NCBI RefSeq assembly: GCF_023515955.1
Contig: NZ_CP097322.1
Coordinates: forward strand, 3,185,501-3,249,500
Direction of reading: 5' to 3'
Length of the DNA stretch: 64,000 nucleotides
From: Streptomyces sp. RerS4
Lineage (GTDB): Bacteria > Actinomycetota > Actinomycetes > Streptomycetales > Streptomycetaceae
This document shows positions 33,024 to 42,542 of the stretch, in pieces (positions within the stretch are counted from its first letter, which is position 1; each line of letters opens with the position of its first letter). The notes under the pieces are model-generated. The model had not been told where the DNA came from and did not search any database. It worked only from the letters and a program-made list of their open reading frames with translations. A program made the translations under genes and the position numbers.

Positions 33024-34217
33024 TCAGCCCTTGACGCAGATGACCTGCTTCAACTTGGCCACGACGCGCACCAGGTCGGTCTGCTGGTCGATGACCTGCT
33101 CGATCGACTTGTAGGCGGCGGGAATCTCGTCCACGACACCCGCGTCCTTGCGACACTCGACGCCCCGCGTCTGCTCGGCCAGATCCCGCGCCGAGAAACG
33201 CTTCTTCGCCGCCGTACGGCTCATCTTGCGGCCCGCCCCGTGCGAAGCGGAGTTGAAGGACATCTCGTTGCCGAGTCCCTTCACGATGTACGAGCCCGTT
33301 CCCATCGAGCCGGGGATGATCCCGTACTCGCCGCTGCCCGCGCGGATCGCGCCCTTACGGGTGACGAGCAGGTCCATGCCCTCGTACCGCTCCTCCGCCA
33401 CGTAGTTGTGGTGGCAGCTGATCTCCTGCTCGAAGGAGACCTTCGCCTTGCGGAATTCCCCGCGCACGACCTCCTTGAAGAGGCTCATCATCGCCGCGCG
33501 GTTGAACTTGGCGTACTCCTGCGCCCAGAAGAGGTCGTTGCGGTACGCCTCCATCTCCGGGGTCGCCGCGAGGAAGACCGCCAGGTCGCGGTCGACCAGG
33601 TTCTGGTTGTGCGCGAGTCCCCGCGCCACGCCGATGTGGTGCGCGGCCAGCTCGTTGCCGATGTTCCGGGAGCCGGAGTGCAGCATCAGCCAGACCGAAC
33701 CTGACTCATCCAGACAGAATTCGATGAAATGATTTCCGGATCCGAGCGTTCCGATCTGCTTTACGGCACGATCCTGGCGGAATTTGACCGCGTCCGCGAG
33801 GTAGTCGAAGCGCTTCCAGAGGTCCGCGTAGCCCGACTCCGAGAAGCCGTAGAGCCGCGCCGGGTCCACGGCTTCCTTGTGCAGGCCCATGCCCACCGGA
33901 ATCACCGACTCGATGCGCGAGCGCAGTCTCGACAGGTCTCCCGGGAGGTCGTTCGCCGTCAGGGAGGTCTTCACGGCCGACATGCCGCAGCCGATGTCCA
34001 CGCCCACCGCCGCCGGGCAGACCGCGTCCTTCATGGCGATGACCGAGCCGACGGTGGCGCCCTTGCCGTAGTGGACGTCCGGCATGACGGCCAGGCCCTT
34101 GATCCACGGCAGCCCGGCCGTGTTCCGGAGCTGGCGCATCGCGCTGTCCTCGACCGACGCCGGATCGGTCCACATCCGGATCGGGACGTTCGCCCCTGGT
34201 ACCTCTACATACGACAT
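33024..34217 (-). CDS. rtcB: RtcB-family RNA ligase
   Basis: A 397-residue RtcB protein, which joins 2',3'-cyclic phosphate or 3'-phosphate RNA ends to 5'-OH ends using GTP and Mn. Metal and active-site blocks are present: PDVHYGKGATVGSV, VGVDIGCGMSAVK (Cys), GTLGSGNHFIEF, HSGSRNIG, SCHHNYV, and near the C-terminus SASHGAGRKMSR, with the guanylated His. ATG 34217 gives the conserved start MSYVEVPGANVPIRMW. No archease or RtcR gene is near; Uma2 follows convergently. Confidence 0.95.
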   Translation of the reverse strand: MSYVEVPGANVPIRMWTDPASVEDSAMRQLRNTAGLPWIKGLAVMPDVHYGKGATVGSVIAMKDAVCPAAVGVDIGCGMSAVKTSLTANDLPGDLSRLRSRIESVIPVGMGLHKEAVDPARLYGFSESGYADLWKRFDYLADAVKFRQDRAVKQIGTLGSGNHFIEFCLDESGSVWLMLHSGSRNIGNELAAHHIGVARGLAHNQNLVDRDLAVFLAATPEMEAYRNDLFWAQEYAKFNRAAMMSLFKEVVRGEFRKAKVSFEQEISCHHNYVAEERYEGMDLLVTRKGAIRAGSGEYGIIPGSMGTGSYIVKGLGNEMSFNSASHGAGRKMSRTAAKKRFSARDLAEQTRGVECRKDAGVVDEIPAAYKSIEQVIDQQTDLVRVVAKLKQVICVKG

Positions 34218-34391
34218 AAGACGCCCATCCCCCGAAAACCGCAGATTAGTCCGATTACGCAAAAGCCTCGCTCATCGCCCCAAAGCAGACAGGGAACCGG
34301 CGCCGGCACCAGCGCGTGCGATAGACATTGTGTCCATCCGTGCCCAAGTCGCGGCAACGGATTTTCCCGAGGGAACCAAGGGAGCCAAGGC

Positions 34392-35321
34392 GTGCCAGTG
34401 GACGTGCCAGTGGACGTGGAGCGGCGCAAGGCGGTACGACGCCGGGTGCTGCCCGGGGTCGCGATGCTCACCGCGCTCGTGGCCGGGGCGACCGGCCTCA
34501 CCGGATGCACCGACGGCAACGGCATCGGTGTCACCGGCGACGCCAAGGGCGGCGGCAGCACCGCCACCCCCGCCCAACCGGGCAAGTACCGGAGCCTGCC
34601 CGAGCCCTGCAAGGCCGCCGACGGCAAGCGGCTGCGCGCCATGCTCCCGGCCGCCGACTCCCTCACCACCGAGGAGCGCGACCGCCTCTACGCGGGCACC
34701 GCCGACGCCTCCTTCGACGGCGACCGGCGCGTCGGCTGCCGGTGGAACGCGCAGGTCCCCGAGGGCACGCTGCTGTTGTCCGTCCGCTTCGAGCGGGTCG
34801 TCTCCTACGACCGCGCCGCCATGAGCGACGACGACAAGGCCCGGCAGGTCTACGTGAGCCGCCTGACGGCCGCCCACCTGCCGTTCCCCGGCCCGACGGC
34901 GAGCCCCACCCCGAGCGCCGCGAGCACCCCGGCAGCCCCGGGCACCCCGAACCCGGGCGGCTCCACCGCGCCGAGCCCCGGCCCGTCCGCCCCGCCGGCC
35001 CCCGCCGGGTCGCCGGCCACCTCCCCGTCGGGCTCCGCCACGGGATCCCCCTCGACCTCGCCCACCAGCCCGCCCGAGCTCGGCTCCCGCGTCCTGGAGG
35101 GGCTCGGCAACGAGGCGTACATCGAGGACAAGCTCAGCGCGGCCGGCGCCACCGCCGCGCAGGCGCGCACCGTGCGCATTGTGTTCCGTACCTCGAACGT
35201 CCTCGTCACCGTCGAGTACAGCGTGCAGCCCTCCGCCCCGGGCACGGTCCCGCCGAGCGGCGAAACCCAGGACAAGACACGCCAGTTGGCGCAGGCCCTC
35301 GCCGAGCGTTTCAACGAGTGA
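34392..35321 (+). CDS. Lipoprotein, DUF3558-like, with Ser/Pro/Thr linker
   Basis: A 309-residue lipoprotein with signal AMLTALVAGATGLTGC (lipobox LTGC near residue 38). The N-terminal domain (LPEPCKAADGKRLRAMLPAA, later RVGCRWN) resembles DUF3558. A disordered S/P/T/G linker of about 65 residues follows, then a second folded region (LGNEAYIEDKL, RIVFRTSNVLVTVEYSV). A 12-base duplication puts two GTG starts in phase (34392 and 34404); GGGAG favours the first. The next gene encodes a similar lipoprotein. Confidence 0.82.
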   Translation: MPVDVPVDVERRKAVRRRVLPGVAMLTALVAGATGLTGCTDGNGIGVTGDAKGGGSTATPAQPGKYRSLPEPCKAADGKRLRAMLPAADSLTTEERDRLYAGTADASFDGDRRVGCRWNAQVPEGTLLLSVRFERVVSYDRAAMSDDDKARQVYVSRLTAAHLPFPGPTASPTPSAASTPAAPGTPNPGGSTAPSPGPSAPPAPAGSPATSPSGSATGSPSTSPTSPPELGSRVLEGLGNEAYIEDKLSAAGATAAQARTVRIVFRTSNVLVTVEYSVQPSAPGTVPPSGETQDKTRQLAQALAERFNE

Positions 35322-35480
35322 ACGTGCGAAACCGGAACGAACACCGGAAGGGACGTAGGCGGACAAAAGAGAAGATCGTGACGGCGCGCACAGCAGGCGA
35401 CCACCCGATCGGGCTACCGTTGCACGCGATCCCGCGCCCGAAACGCGTCCACAAGAAGACCCCGACCGTCTGAAGGAACC

Positions 35481-36284
35481 ATGCAGCGATCTGCCTCGCG
35501 CCTCACCCGCGTCCTCGCCTGTGCGGCCGTCCCGGTGATCCTCACCGTCGCCGGCTGCTCGTCCGATTCGGGGAAGGGCTCGACCTCGGACTCCGGCAAG
35601 AAGAAGTCCGACTCCTCCGCGTCCTCCCAGCCCAGCACGAAGCCCTCGGCCACGCTGGAGAAGGTGGCGTTCGCGAAGCTGCCCGACCCCTGCAAGGCGC
35701 TCGCCACCAAGACCATCGATTCGCTCGTGGCGGAGGCGAAGGAGAAGAACGGCACGGCGGCCAAGTCCAACGACCTCGCCAACCGCGCCAGCTGCACCTG
35801 GAACGGTCTCGACACCGACGGCACGAAGGGCTCGCAGTACCGCTGGCTCTCCGTCTCCCTGGTCCGCTACGACTCGCACGCCTCGCTCGGCAGCGGCAAC
35901 AAGCGCGCCGAGGAGCAGTACAACAAGCAGATCGAGGCCGCGAAGACCACCGAGGGCGCGCGCGACGTCAAGGCCGAGCAGGCCGGCGGCATCGGCGACC
36001 AGGCGACGTCGGTCACCTACGGGGTGAAGAAGGACGTCGAATTCCTCAACACCACGATCGTGAGCCGCACCCAGAACGTCGTCATCACGATCGACTACAA
36101 CGGTGCCGCCTACGAGGGCGCCTCCGCCCCCGACCAGGCCAAGCTGCTCCAGGACGCGATCGCCGCGACGAAGGAGACCGTGAGCTCCGTCGGCGCCGCC
36201 GCCGACCAGCCCGCCACGCCGTCCGGATCCGGCTCGCCGTCGGGCTCGGCTTCGCCGTCGGGCTCCGCCTCGCCCCAGAGCTGA
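35481..36284 (+). CDS. DUF3558 domain lipoprotein
   Basis: A 267-residue lipoprotein. Signal VLACAAVPVILTVAGC (lipobox TVAGC near residue 27), a Ser/Lys-rich spacer, then the DUF3558 domain with its two cysteines (LPDPCKALATKTIDSLV; RASCTWNGLDTDG) and VVITIDYNGAAYEG near the end. The tail is a GSGSPSGSASPSGS repeat. It is a probable paralogue of the upstream lipoprotein, with a 159-base gap that may hold its own promoter. Confidence 0.88.
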   Translation: MQRSASRLTRVLACAAVPVILTVAGCSSDSGKGSTSDSGKKKSDSSASSQPSTKPSATLEKVAFAKLPDPCKALATKTIDSLVAEAKEKNGTAAKSNDLANRASCTWNGLDTDGTKGSQYRWLSVSLVRYDSHASLGSGNKRAEEQYNKQIEAAKTTEGARDVKAEQAGGIGDQATSVTYGVKKDVEFLNTTIVSRTQNVVITIDYNGAAYEGASAPDQAKLLQDAIAATKETVSSVGAAADQPATPSGSGSPSGSASPSGSASPQS

Positions 36285-36384
36285 GGTCGCGGCGGCAACA
36301 CCCTTGGGGGACCTACGGGAAGGGCGGCTTCCGGCCACCCGTACGCTGTGCCTGCCATAGCTCGACAAGGGGAGGGGATCGCGG

Positions 36385-37743
36385 GTGGCCGCGATGCAGC
36401 TGACTCGAACGCACCGGATTCTCATCGGCGTCGTGGTCGCCGGGGCCGTGGTCATCGCGGGTATCGGCTTCGCCGGTTCGTACTCCGCGGTGCGGGCGCT
36501 GGCCTTGCAGAAAGGCTTCGGCAGCTTCTCGCTGGTGTTCCCGATCGGCATCGACGCGGGCATCTGCGTCCTGCTGGCGCTGGACCTGCTCCTGACGTGG
36601 ATCCGGATCCCCTTCCCCCTGCTGCGCCAGACGGCGTGGCTGCTGACGGCGGCGACGATCGCGTTCAACGGCGCCGCCGCCTGGCCGGATCCGCTGGGCG
36701 TCGGCATGCACGCCGTGATCCCGATCCTGTTCGTGGTCACGGTGGAGGCGGCCCGGCACGCGGTGGGCCGGATCGCGGACATCACCGCGGACCGGCACAT
36801 GGAGGGCGTGCGCATCACGCGGTGGCTGCTCTCCCCGATCCCCACCTTCAAGCTGTGGCGTCGGATGAAGCTGTGGGAGCTGCGCTCGTACGAGCAGGCC
36901 GTCACCATGGAGCAGGACCGGCTGATCTACCAGGCGCGGCTTCAGGCCCGCTACGGGCGGGCGTGGCGGCGCAAGGCGCCGGTGGAGGCGCTGATGCCGC
37001 TGCGGCTCGCCCGGATCGGCGTACCGCTCGCGCAGACGGCCCCGGAGGGGCTGGCGGCGGCGGGCATCGACCCGGTGCTGCTGCCTCCGGCGCCGAAGGC
37101 CCCGGTCGCGGCCCCGGCGGCGCCCGCGGCGCCGCCCTGCCGGCGGCCCGCGAGGCCGCGGAGGCCCCGCAGCCCCGGAACCCGAGGCGCCCCGGTCCGA
37201 GGCCCCGGCCCAGGCCCACGCCCCGGCCCAGTCCCCGGCCCCCGCACAGGCCGAGCCCCACGCCCCGGCCCAGGCCCCGGTACCGCACCAGGGCCCGCAG
37301 CCCGCGCCCCAGCCCGTCCCCGTCCCGAGCCCCGTCCCCGTCCCGCCCCCCTCCACGCCCCGGCGCCCTTCGCCGTCGAGCCGACGGCGATGCCGGCGGC
37401 CCACAACAGCGCATGGTTCGCGGCCCCCAAGGCTCCCAAGGCGGCGTACGAGGGCCCCGAGCCCGCCCCGGAGCAGCCGCAGCCGGCCACGAACCCGCCC
37501 GCGCCCGAGACCCCGGGCGACGCGGACGACATCGACGAGGTGAAGTTCGCGGAGGCGGCGTACGAGGTGGTCCGTACGTACATCGAGGAGAACGGCAAGC
37601 TCCCGAGCCCCGAGCAGGTCGACATATACCTCTCGGACCGTCACGGCATCACGCACCCGCGCAGCTTCTCGACCATCACCCGGCTGATGCCGGAGCTGAA
37701 GCAGCGCTACCAGCGCGACCTGGAGAGCGAGCACATCGCCTAG
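36385..37743 (+). CDS. DUF2637 membrane protein with C-terminal winged-helix-like domain; frame breaks in linker
   Basis: Four helices in residues 8-125 (ILIGVVVAGAVVIAGIGFAG onward) form the DUF2637 domain, and a charged helical region follows. The C-terminus (AAYEVVRTYIEENGKLPSPE, then HGITHPRSFSTITRLMPEL) resembles a winged helix used in plasmid-transfer and Kor-like proteins. The linker at 37135-37370 reads as Arg-rich with many A-ending codons in the annotated frame. Other frames there give normal Streptomyces linker codons (EAPAQAHAPAQSPAPAQAEP). Three single missing bases in C runs would restore it. GTG 36385 has GGGGAGGGG upstream. Confidence 0.82.
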   Translation: MAAMQLTRTHRILIGVVVAGAVVIAGIGFAGSYSAVRALALQKGFGSFSLVFPIGIDAGICVLLALDLLLTWIRIPFPLLRQTAWLLTAATIAFNGAAAWPDPLGVGMHAVIPILFVVTVEAARHAVGRIADITADRHMEGVRITRWLLSPIPTFKLWRRMKLWELRSYEQAVTMEQDRLIYQARLQARYGRAWRRKAPVEALMPLRLARIGVPLAQTAPEGLAAAGIDPVLLPPAPKAPVAAPAAPAAPPCRRPARPRRPRSPGTRGAPVRGPGPGPRPGPVPGPRTGRAPRPGPGPGTAPGPAARAPARPRPEPRPRPAPLHAPAPFAVEPTAMPAAHNSAWFAAPKAPKAAYEGPEPAPEQPQPATNPPAPETPGDADDIDEVKFAEAAYEVVRTYIEENGKLPSPEQVDIYLSDRHGITHPRSFSTITRLMPELKQRYQRDLESEHIA

Positions 37744-37789
37744 GGGTGTCTTTCGGATCAGGCCGGCCCGCCCGGACCCGGTACGCGAA

Positions 37790-37819
37790 AGGGCCCGCAC
37801 CCCTCGGGGTGCGGGCCCT
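37790..37819. terminator. Perfect hairpin between convergent DUF2637 and lysS genes
   Basis: AGGGCCCGCACCCC (37790-37803) and GGGGTGCGGGCCCT (37806-37819) are exact complements around TC. It is placed to end transcription from both sides. Confidence 0.9.
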
Positions 37820-37837
37820 CCTCACATCACCGACCGA

Positions 37838-39565
37838 CTACGCGGCCAGCAGCTTGCGCACGCGGTCCGCGCCCACGGCCAGCAGCAGCGTGGGCAGACG
37901 CGGGCCGGTCTCCCGCGTCACCAGCAGGCGGTACAGCAGGGCGAAGAACTCGCGCTGCGCGACCTTCAGCTCCGGCGTCGGCTTGGCGTCGGGCTCCAGG
38001 CCGGCCATGACCTTCGGCACGCCGTAGACGAGGGTGGTGAGCCCGTCGAGCGACCAGTGGGAGTCGAGGCCCTCCAGGAGCAGCCGCAGCGACTCGCGGC
38101 CGTTCTCGTCGAGCGAGGACAGCAGCTCCGTGTCGGCTTCCTCGCGGACCATGGTGCGCTGGTCGGCCGGGACCTGGCTGGTGATCCAGTTCTCGGCGCG
38201 GTCCAGGCGCGGGCGGACCTCGTCCAGGGAGGCCAGCGGCTTCTCCGGCTCCAGGTCGCTGAGGATGCGCAGGGTCTGCTCGTCGTGCCCGGCGGTGATG
38301 TCGACGACCGACGCGAGGGTGCGGTACGGCATCGGGCGCGGGGTGCGGGGCAGTTCGTGGGAGGCGACGCGGACGGCGCGGGCGTGCGCGGCGGCGTCGG
38401 CCGGCAGCACGGAGCCGTCGGCGACCTTGCCCTCCAGCTTGTCCCACTCGTCGTAGAGTCGCTGGATCTCCTGGTCGAAGGCGATCTTGAACGACTGGTT
38501 GGGGCGGCGGCGCGCGTACAGCCAGCGCAGCAGCTGCGGCTCCATGATCTTCAGGGCGTCGGCCGGGGTGGGCACGCCGCCCTTGCTGGACGACATCTTG
38601 GCCATGCCGCTGATGCCGACGAAGGCGTACATCGGGCCGATCGGCTGCTCGCCGCCGAAGATGTGCACGATCTGCCCGCCGACCTGGAACGACGAGCCGG
38701 GCGAGGAGTGGTCCACGCCCGAGGGCTCGAAGATCACGCCCTCGTGGGCCCAGCGCATGGGCCAGTCGACCTTCCAGACCAGCTTGCCGCGGTTGAACTC
38801 GGACAGCTTGACCGTCTCGGTGAACTCGTCCTCGGTGCAGACGTAGGTCATCTCGGTGGTCTCGTCGTTGTACGAGGTCACCTTGGTGAAGTCCTTGCCG
38901 CACGCGCCGCAGTACGGCTTGTACGGGAAGTAGCCGCCCTCGGCGCTGCTGCCGTCGTCCTCGGCGGCGGCGCCGGAGCCCTCGGCGGCCTCCAGCTCGG
39001 CCGCGTCGACCGGCTTCTGCTGGGGCTTCTTGGCGCCCGGCTTCTGCTTGGTGCGGTACTGGGCGAGGACGGCGTCGATGTCGCCGCGGTGCTTCATCGC
39101 GAACAGCACCTGCTCGCGGTAGGCGCCGGAGGTGTACTGCTCGGTCTGGCTGATCGGGTCGTACTCGACGCCCATCTCGGCCAGCGCCTCGACGAAGGCG
39201 GCCTTGAAGTGCTCGGCCCAGTTCGGGTACGCGGAGCCGGCCGGGGCCGGTACGGAGGTCAGCGGCTTGCCGATGTGCTGCGCCCAGGACTCGTCGATGC
39301 CGGGGACGCCGGCCGGCACCTTCCGGTAGCGGTCGTAGTCGTCCCAGGAGATGAGGTGGCGGACCTCGATGCCCCGGCGGCGGATCTCGTCCGCGACCAG
39401 GTGCGGGGTCATGACCTCGCGGAGGTTGCCCAGGTGGATGGGGCCGGAAGGGGAGAGTCCGGACGCGACGACGACAGGTTTGCCGGGTGCTCGGCGCTCC
39501 GCCTCAGCGATGACCTCGTCCGCGAAACGGGAGACCCAGTCGGTCTCGGTGCTGCTCTGAGCCAC
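37838..39565 (-). CDS. lysS: Lysyl-tRNA synthetase, class I
   Basis: A 575-residue class I LysRS. HIGH-type motif [13 protein letters not shown] near residue 45, KMSSSKGG near 310 and a zinc-binding YCGACGKDF segment. Class I LysRS is found in archaea and some bacteria, including Streptomyces. A Lys/Pro/Ala-rich insertion ([13 protein letters not shown]) precedes the zinc region. GTG 39565 with AAGGACG is the start; the frame stays open to 39721 but that would overlap the argS promoter. It is divergent from argS. Confidence 0.96.
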   Translation of the reverse strand: MAQSSTETDWVSRFADEVIAEAERRAPGKPVVVASGLSPSGPIHLGNLREVMTPHLVADEIRRRGIEVRHLISWDDYDRYRKVPAGVPGIDESWAQHIGKPLTSVPAPAGSAYPNWAEHFKAAFVEALAEMGVEYDPISQTEQYTSGAYREQVLFAMKHRGDIDAVLAQYRTKQKPGAKKPQQKPVDAAELEAAEGSGAAAEDDGSSAEGGYFPYKPYCGACGKDFTKVTSYNDETTEMTYVCTEDEFTETVKLSEFNRGKLVWKVDWPMRWAHEGVIFEPSGVDHSSPGSSFQVGGQIVHIFGGEQPIGPMYAFVGISGMAKMSSSKGGVPTPADALKIMEPQLLRWLYARRRPNQSFKIAFDQEIQRLYDEWDKLEGKVADGSVLPADAAAHARAVRVASHELPRTPRPMPYRTLASVVDITAGHDEQTLRILSDLEPEKPLASLDEVRPRLDRAENWITSQVPADQRTMVREEADTELLSSLDENGRESLRLLLEGLDSHWSLDGLTTLVYGVPKVMAGLEPDAKPTPELKVAQREFFALLYRLLVTRETGPRLPTLLLAVGADRVRKLLAA

Positions 39566-39735
39566 GACACGTCCTTCTATCTCGAAATGCTGGCTACCGC
39601 CATTCTCCCAGACGGAAGCGGGCCCTCCGAGGTTGCCCGCGCGCGCGGGCCGCCGTAGCGGGAAATCCCGGAATGCGGACGAACCCTCCGTGGGATACTC
39701 GTCACCCACCAACCGACTCACAGGAACGGCAGCTC

Positions 39736-41511
39736 ATGGCCTCGGTCCCTTCCCTCGCTTCCTCCGTCGAACAGCGCGTCGCGGACGCCCTCGCCTCCGC
39801 CCTGCCGGAGGCCGGTGCCTCCGACCCGCTGCTGCGACGAAGCGACCGGGCCGACTTCCAGGCCAACGGCATCCTGGCGCTCGCGAAGAAGGCCAAGGCC
39901 AACCCGCGCGAGCTGGCGACGACCGTGGTCGAGGGCATTCCGACCGGTGAGGGCGACCTGATCAAGGAGATCGAGGTCTCCGGCCCCGGCTTCCTGAACA
40001 TCACCGTCTCCGACCGGGCGATCATCGAGACCCTCGCGGCCCGCGCCGCCGACGACCGTCTCGGCGTGCCGCTGTCCCCGACCGCCGGCACGACGGTGAT
40101 CGACTACGCGCAGCCGAACGTCGCCAAGGAGATGCACGTCGGCCACCTGCGGTCCGCCGTGATCGGCGCGGCCATGGTCGAGATCCTGGAGTTCACGGGC
40201 GAGAAGGTGGTCCGGCGCCACCACATCGGCGACTGGGGCACCCAGTTCGGCATGCTCATCCAGTACCTGCTGGAGCACCCGCACGAGCTGGACCACAAGT
40301 CGGAGGAGGAGGTCTCCGGCGAGGAGGCCATGTCCAACCTGAACCGCCTCTACAAGGCCTCGCGCGCGCTCTTCGACTCCGACGAGGAGTTCAAGACGCG
40401 GGCGCGGGCGCGGGTGGTCGACCTCCAGGCCGGCGAACCGGAGACGCTCGCGCTGTGGCAGCGGTTCGTGGACGAGTCGAAGATCTACTTCTACTCCGTC
40501 TTCAACAAGCTGGACATGGACATCCAGGACCCGGACGTGGTCGGCGAGTCCGGCTACAACGACATGCTGGTCGAGACGTGCAAGCTGCTGGAGGAGTCGG
40601 GCGTCGCCGTCCGCTCCAACGGCGCGCTGTGCGTGTTCTTCGACGAGTACAAGGGCCCGGACGGCAACCCGACCCCGCTCATCGTCCAGAAGTCGGACGG
40701 CGGCTTCGGCTACGCCGCGACCGACCTCTCCGCGATCCGCGACCGCGTCGACACCCTGAAGGCGGACACGCTGATCTACGTGGTGGACGCGCGGCAGTCG
40801 CTCCACTTCAAGATGGTCTTCGAGACGGCGCGCCGCGCCGGCTGGCTGAACGACGAGGTCAAGGCCGTCCAGCTGGCCTTCGGCACGGTCCTCGGCAAGG
40901 ACGGCAAGCCGTTCAAGACCCGTGAGGGCGAGACGGTCCGGCTGGTCGACCTCCTCGACGAGGCGGTGGACCGGGCGACGGCCGTGGTCCGCGAGAAGGC
41001 GGAGAAGGTCGGCCTGACGGAGGAGGAGATCGTCGAGAACGGCCGGTACGTGGGCATCGGCGCCGTGAAGTACGCGGACCTCTCCACCTCCGCCGCCCGT
41101 GACTACAAGTTCGACCTGGACCAGATGGTCTCGCTGAACGGCGACACCTCCGTCTACCTCCAGTACGCGTACGCCCGCATCCGCTCCATCCTCCGCAAGG
41201 CGGGCGAGCGCCGGCCGGCCGCGCACCCGGAGCTGGAGCTGGCCCCGGCCGAGCGCGCGCTGGGCCTGCACCTGGACGGCTTCGGCGCGCTGATCGCCGA
41301 GGCCGCCGCCGAGCACGCCCCGCACAAGGTGGCGGCGTACCTGTACCAGCTGTCGTCGCTGTTCACGACGTTCTACGACCAGTGCCCCGTCATCAAGCCG
41401 GAGCCGGAACTCCCCGTCGGCGAGAACCGCCTGTTCCTGTGCGAACTGACGGCCCGCACCCTGACGAAGGGCATGTCCCTCCTCGGCATCCGCACCCCCG
41501 AGAAGCTCTGA
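39736..41511 (+). CDS. argS: Arginyl-tRNA synthetase
   Basis: A 591-residue class I synthetase. N-terminal Add-1 domain, then HIGH motif [12 protein letters not shown] near residue 135, and the C-terminal DALR anticodon domain. A canonical KMSKS is not evident, as in many ArgRS. ATG 39736 is chosen for the family start. Its promoter lies in the 170-base gap shared with lysS. Confidence 0.97.
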   Translation: MASVPSLASSVEQRVADALASALPEAGASDPLLRRSDRADFQANGILALAKKAKANPRELATTVVEGIPTGEGDLIKEIEVSGPGFLNITVSDRAIIETLAARAADDRLGVPLSPTAGTTVIDYAQPNVAKEMHVGHLRSAVIGAAMVEILEFTGEKVVRRHHIGDWGTQFGMLIQYLLEHPHELDHKSEEEVSGEEAMSNLNRLYKASRALFDSDEEFKTRARARVVDLQAGEPETLALWQRFVDESKIYFYSVFNKLDMDIQDPDVVGESGYNDMLVETCKLLEESGVAVRSNGALCVFFDEYKGPDGNPTPLIVQKSDGGFGYAATDLSAIRDRVDTLKADTLIYVVDARQSLHFKMVFETARRAGWLNDEVKAVQLAFGTVLGKDGKPFKTREGETVRLVDLLDEAVDRATAVVREKAEKVGLTEEEIVENGRYVGIGAVKYADLSTSAARDYKFDLDQMVSLNGDTSVYLQYAYARIRSILRKAGERRPAAHPELELAPAERALGLHLDGFGALIAEAAAEHAPHKVAAYLYQLSSLFTTFYDQCPVIKPEPELPVGENRLFLCELTARTLTKGMSLLGIRTPEKL

Positions 41512-41524
41512 CGGCCCCCACCCC

Positions 41525-41557
41525 GACGGCCCCCGGCGCCCCACGCCGGGGGCCGTC
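41525..41557 (+). terminator. argS terminator
   Basis: GACGGCCCCCGGCG (41525-41538) and CGCCGGGGGCCGTC (41544-41557) pair perfectly 14 bases after the argS stop. Confidence 0.9.
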
Positions 41558-41683
41558 GCGTTTCGCCGGACCCGGGTGTGAGTGGCACAGGGGCCCCGCG
41601 TCACCCGTCCGGCCCGATTTCGCGCTTGGGGGTCGGGTAGGGGATGGCCCGTCCTTCCCCCGAGTCGCCTCCCGGAGGCATCC

Positions 41684-42490
41684 GTGCCCGACATGAACGG
41701 CCCCTACAAGCCCGGCACCCCCTGCTGGATCGACCTGATGGTTCCCGACCAGCAGGCGGCCATCGACTTCTACTCCGACCTGTTCGGTTGGCAGGGCGAG
41801 GTGGGTTCCCCCGAGACGGGCGGGTACGCCGTCTGCACCCTCAAGGGCAAGCCGGTCGCCGGGATCATGAAGGCGATGAACCCGGACGGCACGACCCCCG
41901 ACCCGCTGCCGCCGACGGTGTGGACGACGTACCTGTCCACCGACTCCATCGACTCCACCGTCAAGTCCGTCACCGACGCCGGCGGCACCGTCATGATGGG
42001 CCCGATGGACGTCATGGACCTCGGGCGGATGGCCGTGATCTCCGACCCGACCGGCGCCGTCGTCGGCCTGTGGCAGCCCGGCACCTTCGACGGCGCGGGC
42101 ATCGTCAACGAACACGGCGCGCTCATCTGGAACGAGCTGACCACCCCCGACCTGCCGGCCGCCTCCGCGTTCTACTCCTCGATCCTGCCGGTCTCCACGG
42201 CCCGCTCCGAGACGCCCGGCGCCGAGGAGTACATCGAGTTCAAGGTCGACGGCCGCGCGGTGGGCGGGATGCTGGACATGAGCAAGATGCCGCCCGGGGT
42301 GCCCCCGCACTGGCAGCCGTACTTCCACGTCGACAGCGTGGACGACATCCAGGCGGCGGCCGTCCGCGCCGGCGCCACCGTCCTCGCCCCGGCCTTCGAC
42401 ATGGCGGTCGGGCGCATGGCCGTCCTCGCCGACCCGCAGGGCGGCGCCTTCTCGGTGATCACCGCACAGTCCCCGGAGCAGCCGGCCTGA
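41684..42490 (+). CDS. Two-domain VOC family protein
   Basis: A 268-residue protein with two glyoxalase-fold repeats (about residues 8-125 and 140-262). GTPCWIDLMVPDQQAAIDFY opens the first and LIWNELTTPDLPAASAFYSS the second; each ends in a DP.G..V/F block. This matches the Streptomyces hydroxylase/27-kDa antigen-like VOC group, of unknown reaction. GTG 41684 with GGAGG is preferred to ATG 41693. Confidence 0.88.
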   Translation: MPDMNGPYKPGTPCWIDLMVPDQQAAIDFYSDLFGWQGEVGSPETGGYAVCTLKGKPVAGIMKAMNPDGTTPDPLPPTVWTTYLSTDSIDSTVKSVTDAGGTVMMGPMDVMDLGRMAVISDPTGAVVGLWQPGTFDGAGIVNEHGALIWNELTTPDLPAASAFYSSILPVSTARSETPGAEEYIEFKVDGRAVGGMLDMSKMPPGVPPHWQPYFHVDSVDDIQAAAVRAGATVLAPAFDMAVGRMAVLADPQGGAFSVITAQSPEQPA

Positions 42491-42542
42491 CGGATCGTCG
42501 TCCCCAGGCTGTGGACAGCCCCCGCGCGCCGAACCGAACCGC

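Noticed and set aside
34272..36908. 878-codon reverse ORF opposite the two lipoproteins
   Set aside because: Antisense of two genes with signal peptides, lipoboxes and a known domain; Gly/Arg/Val-rich shadow composition.
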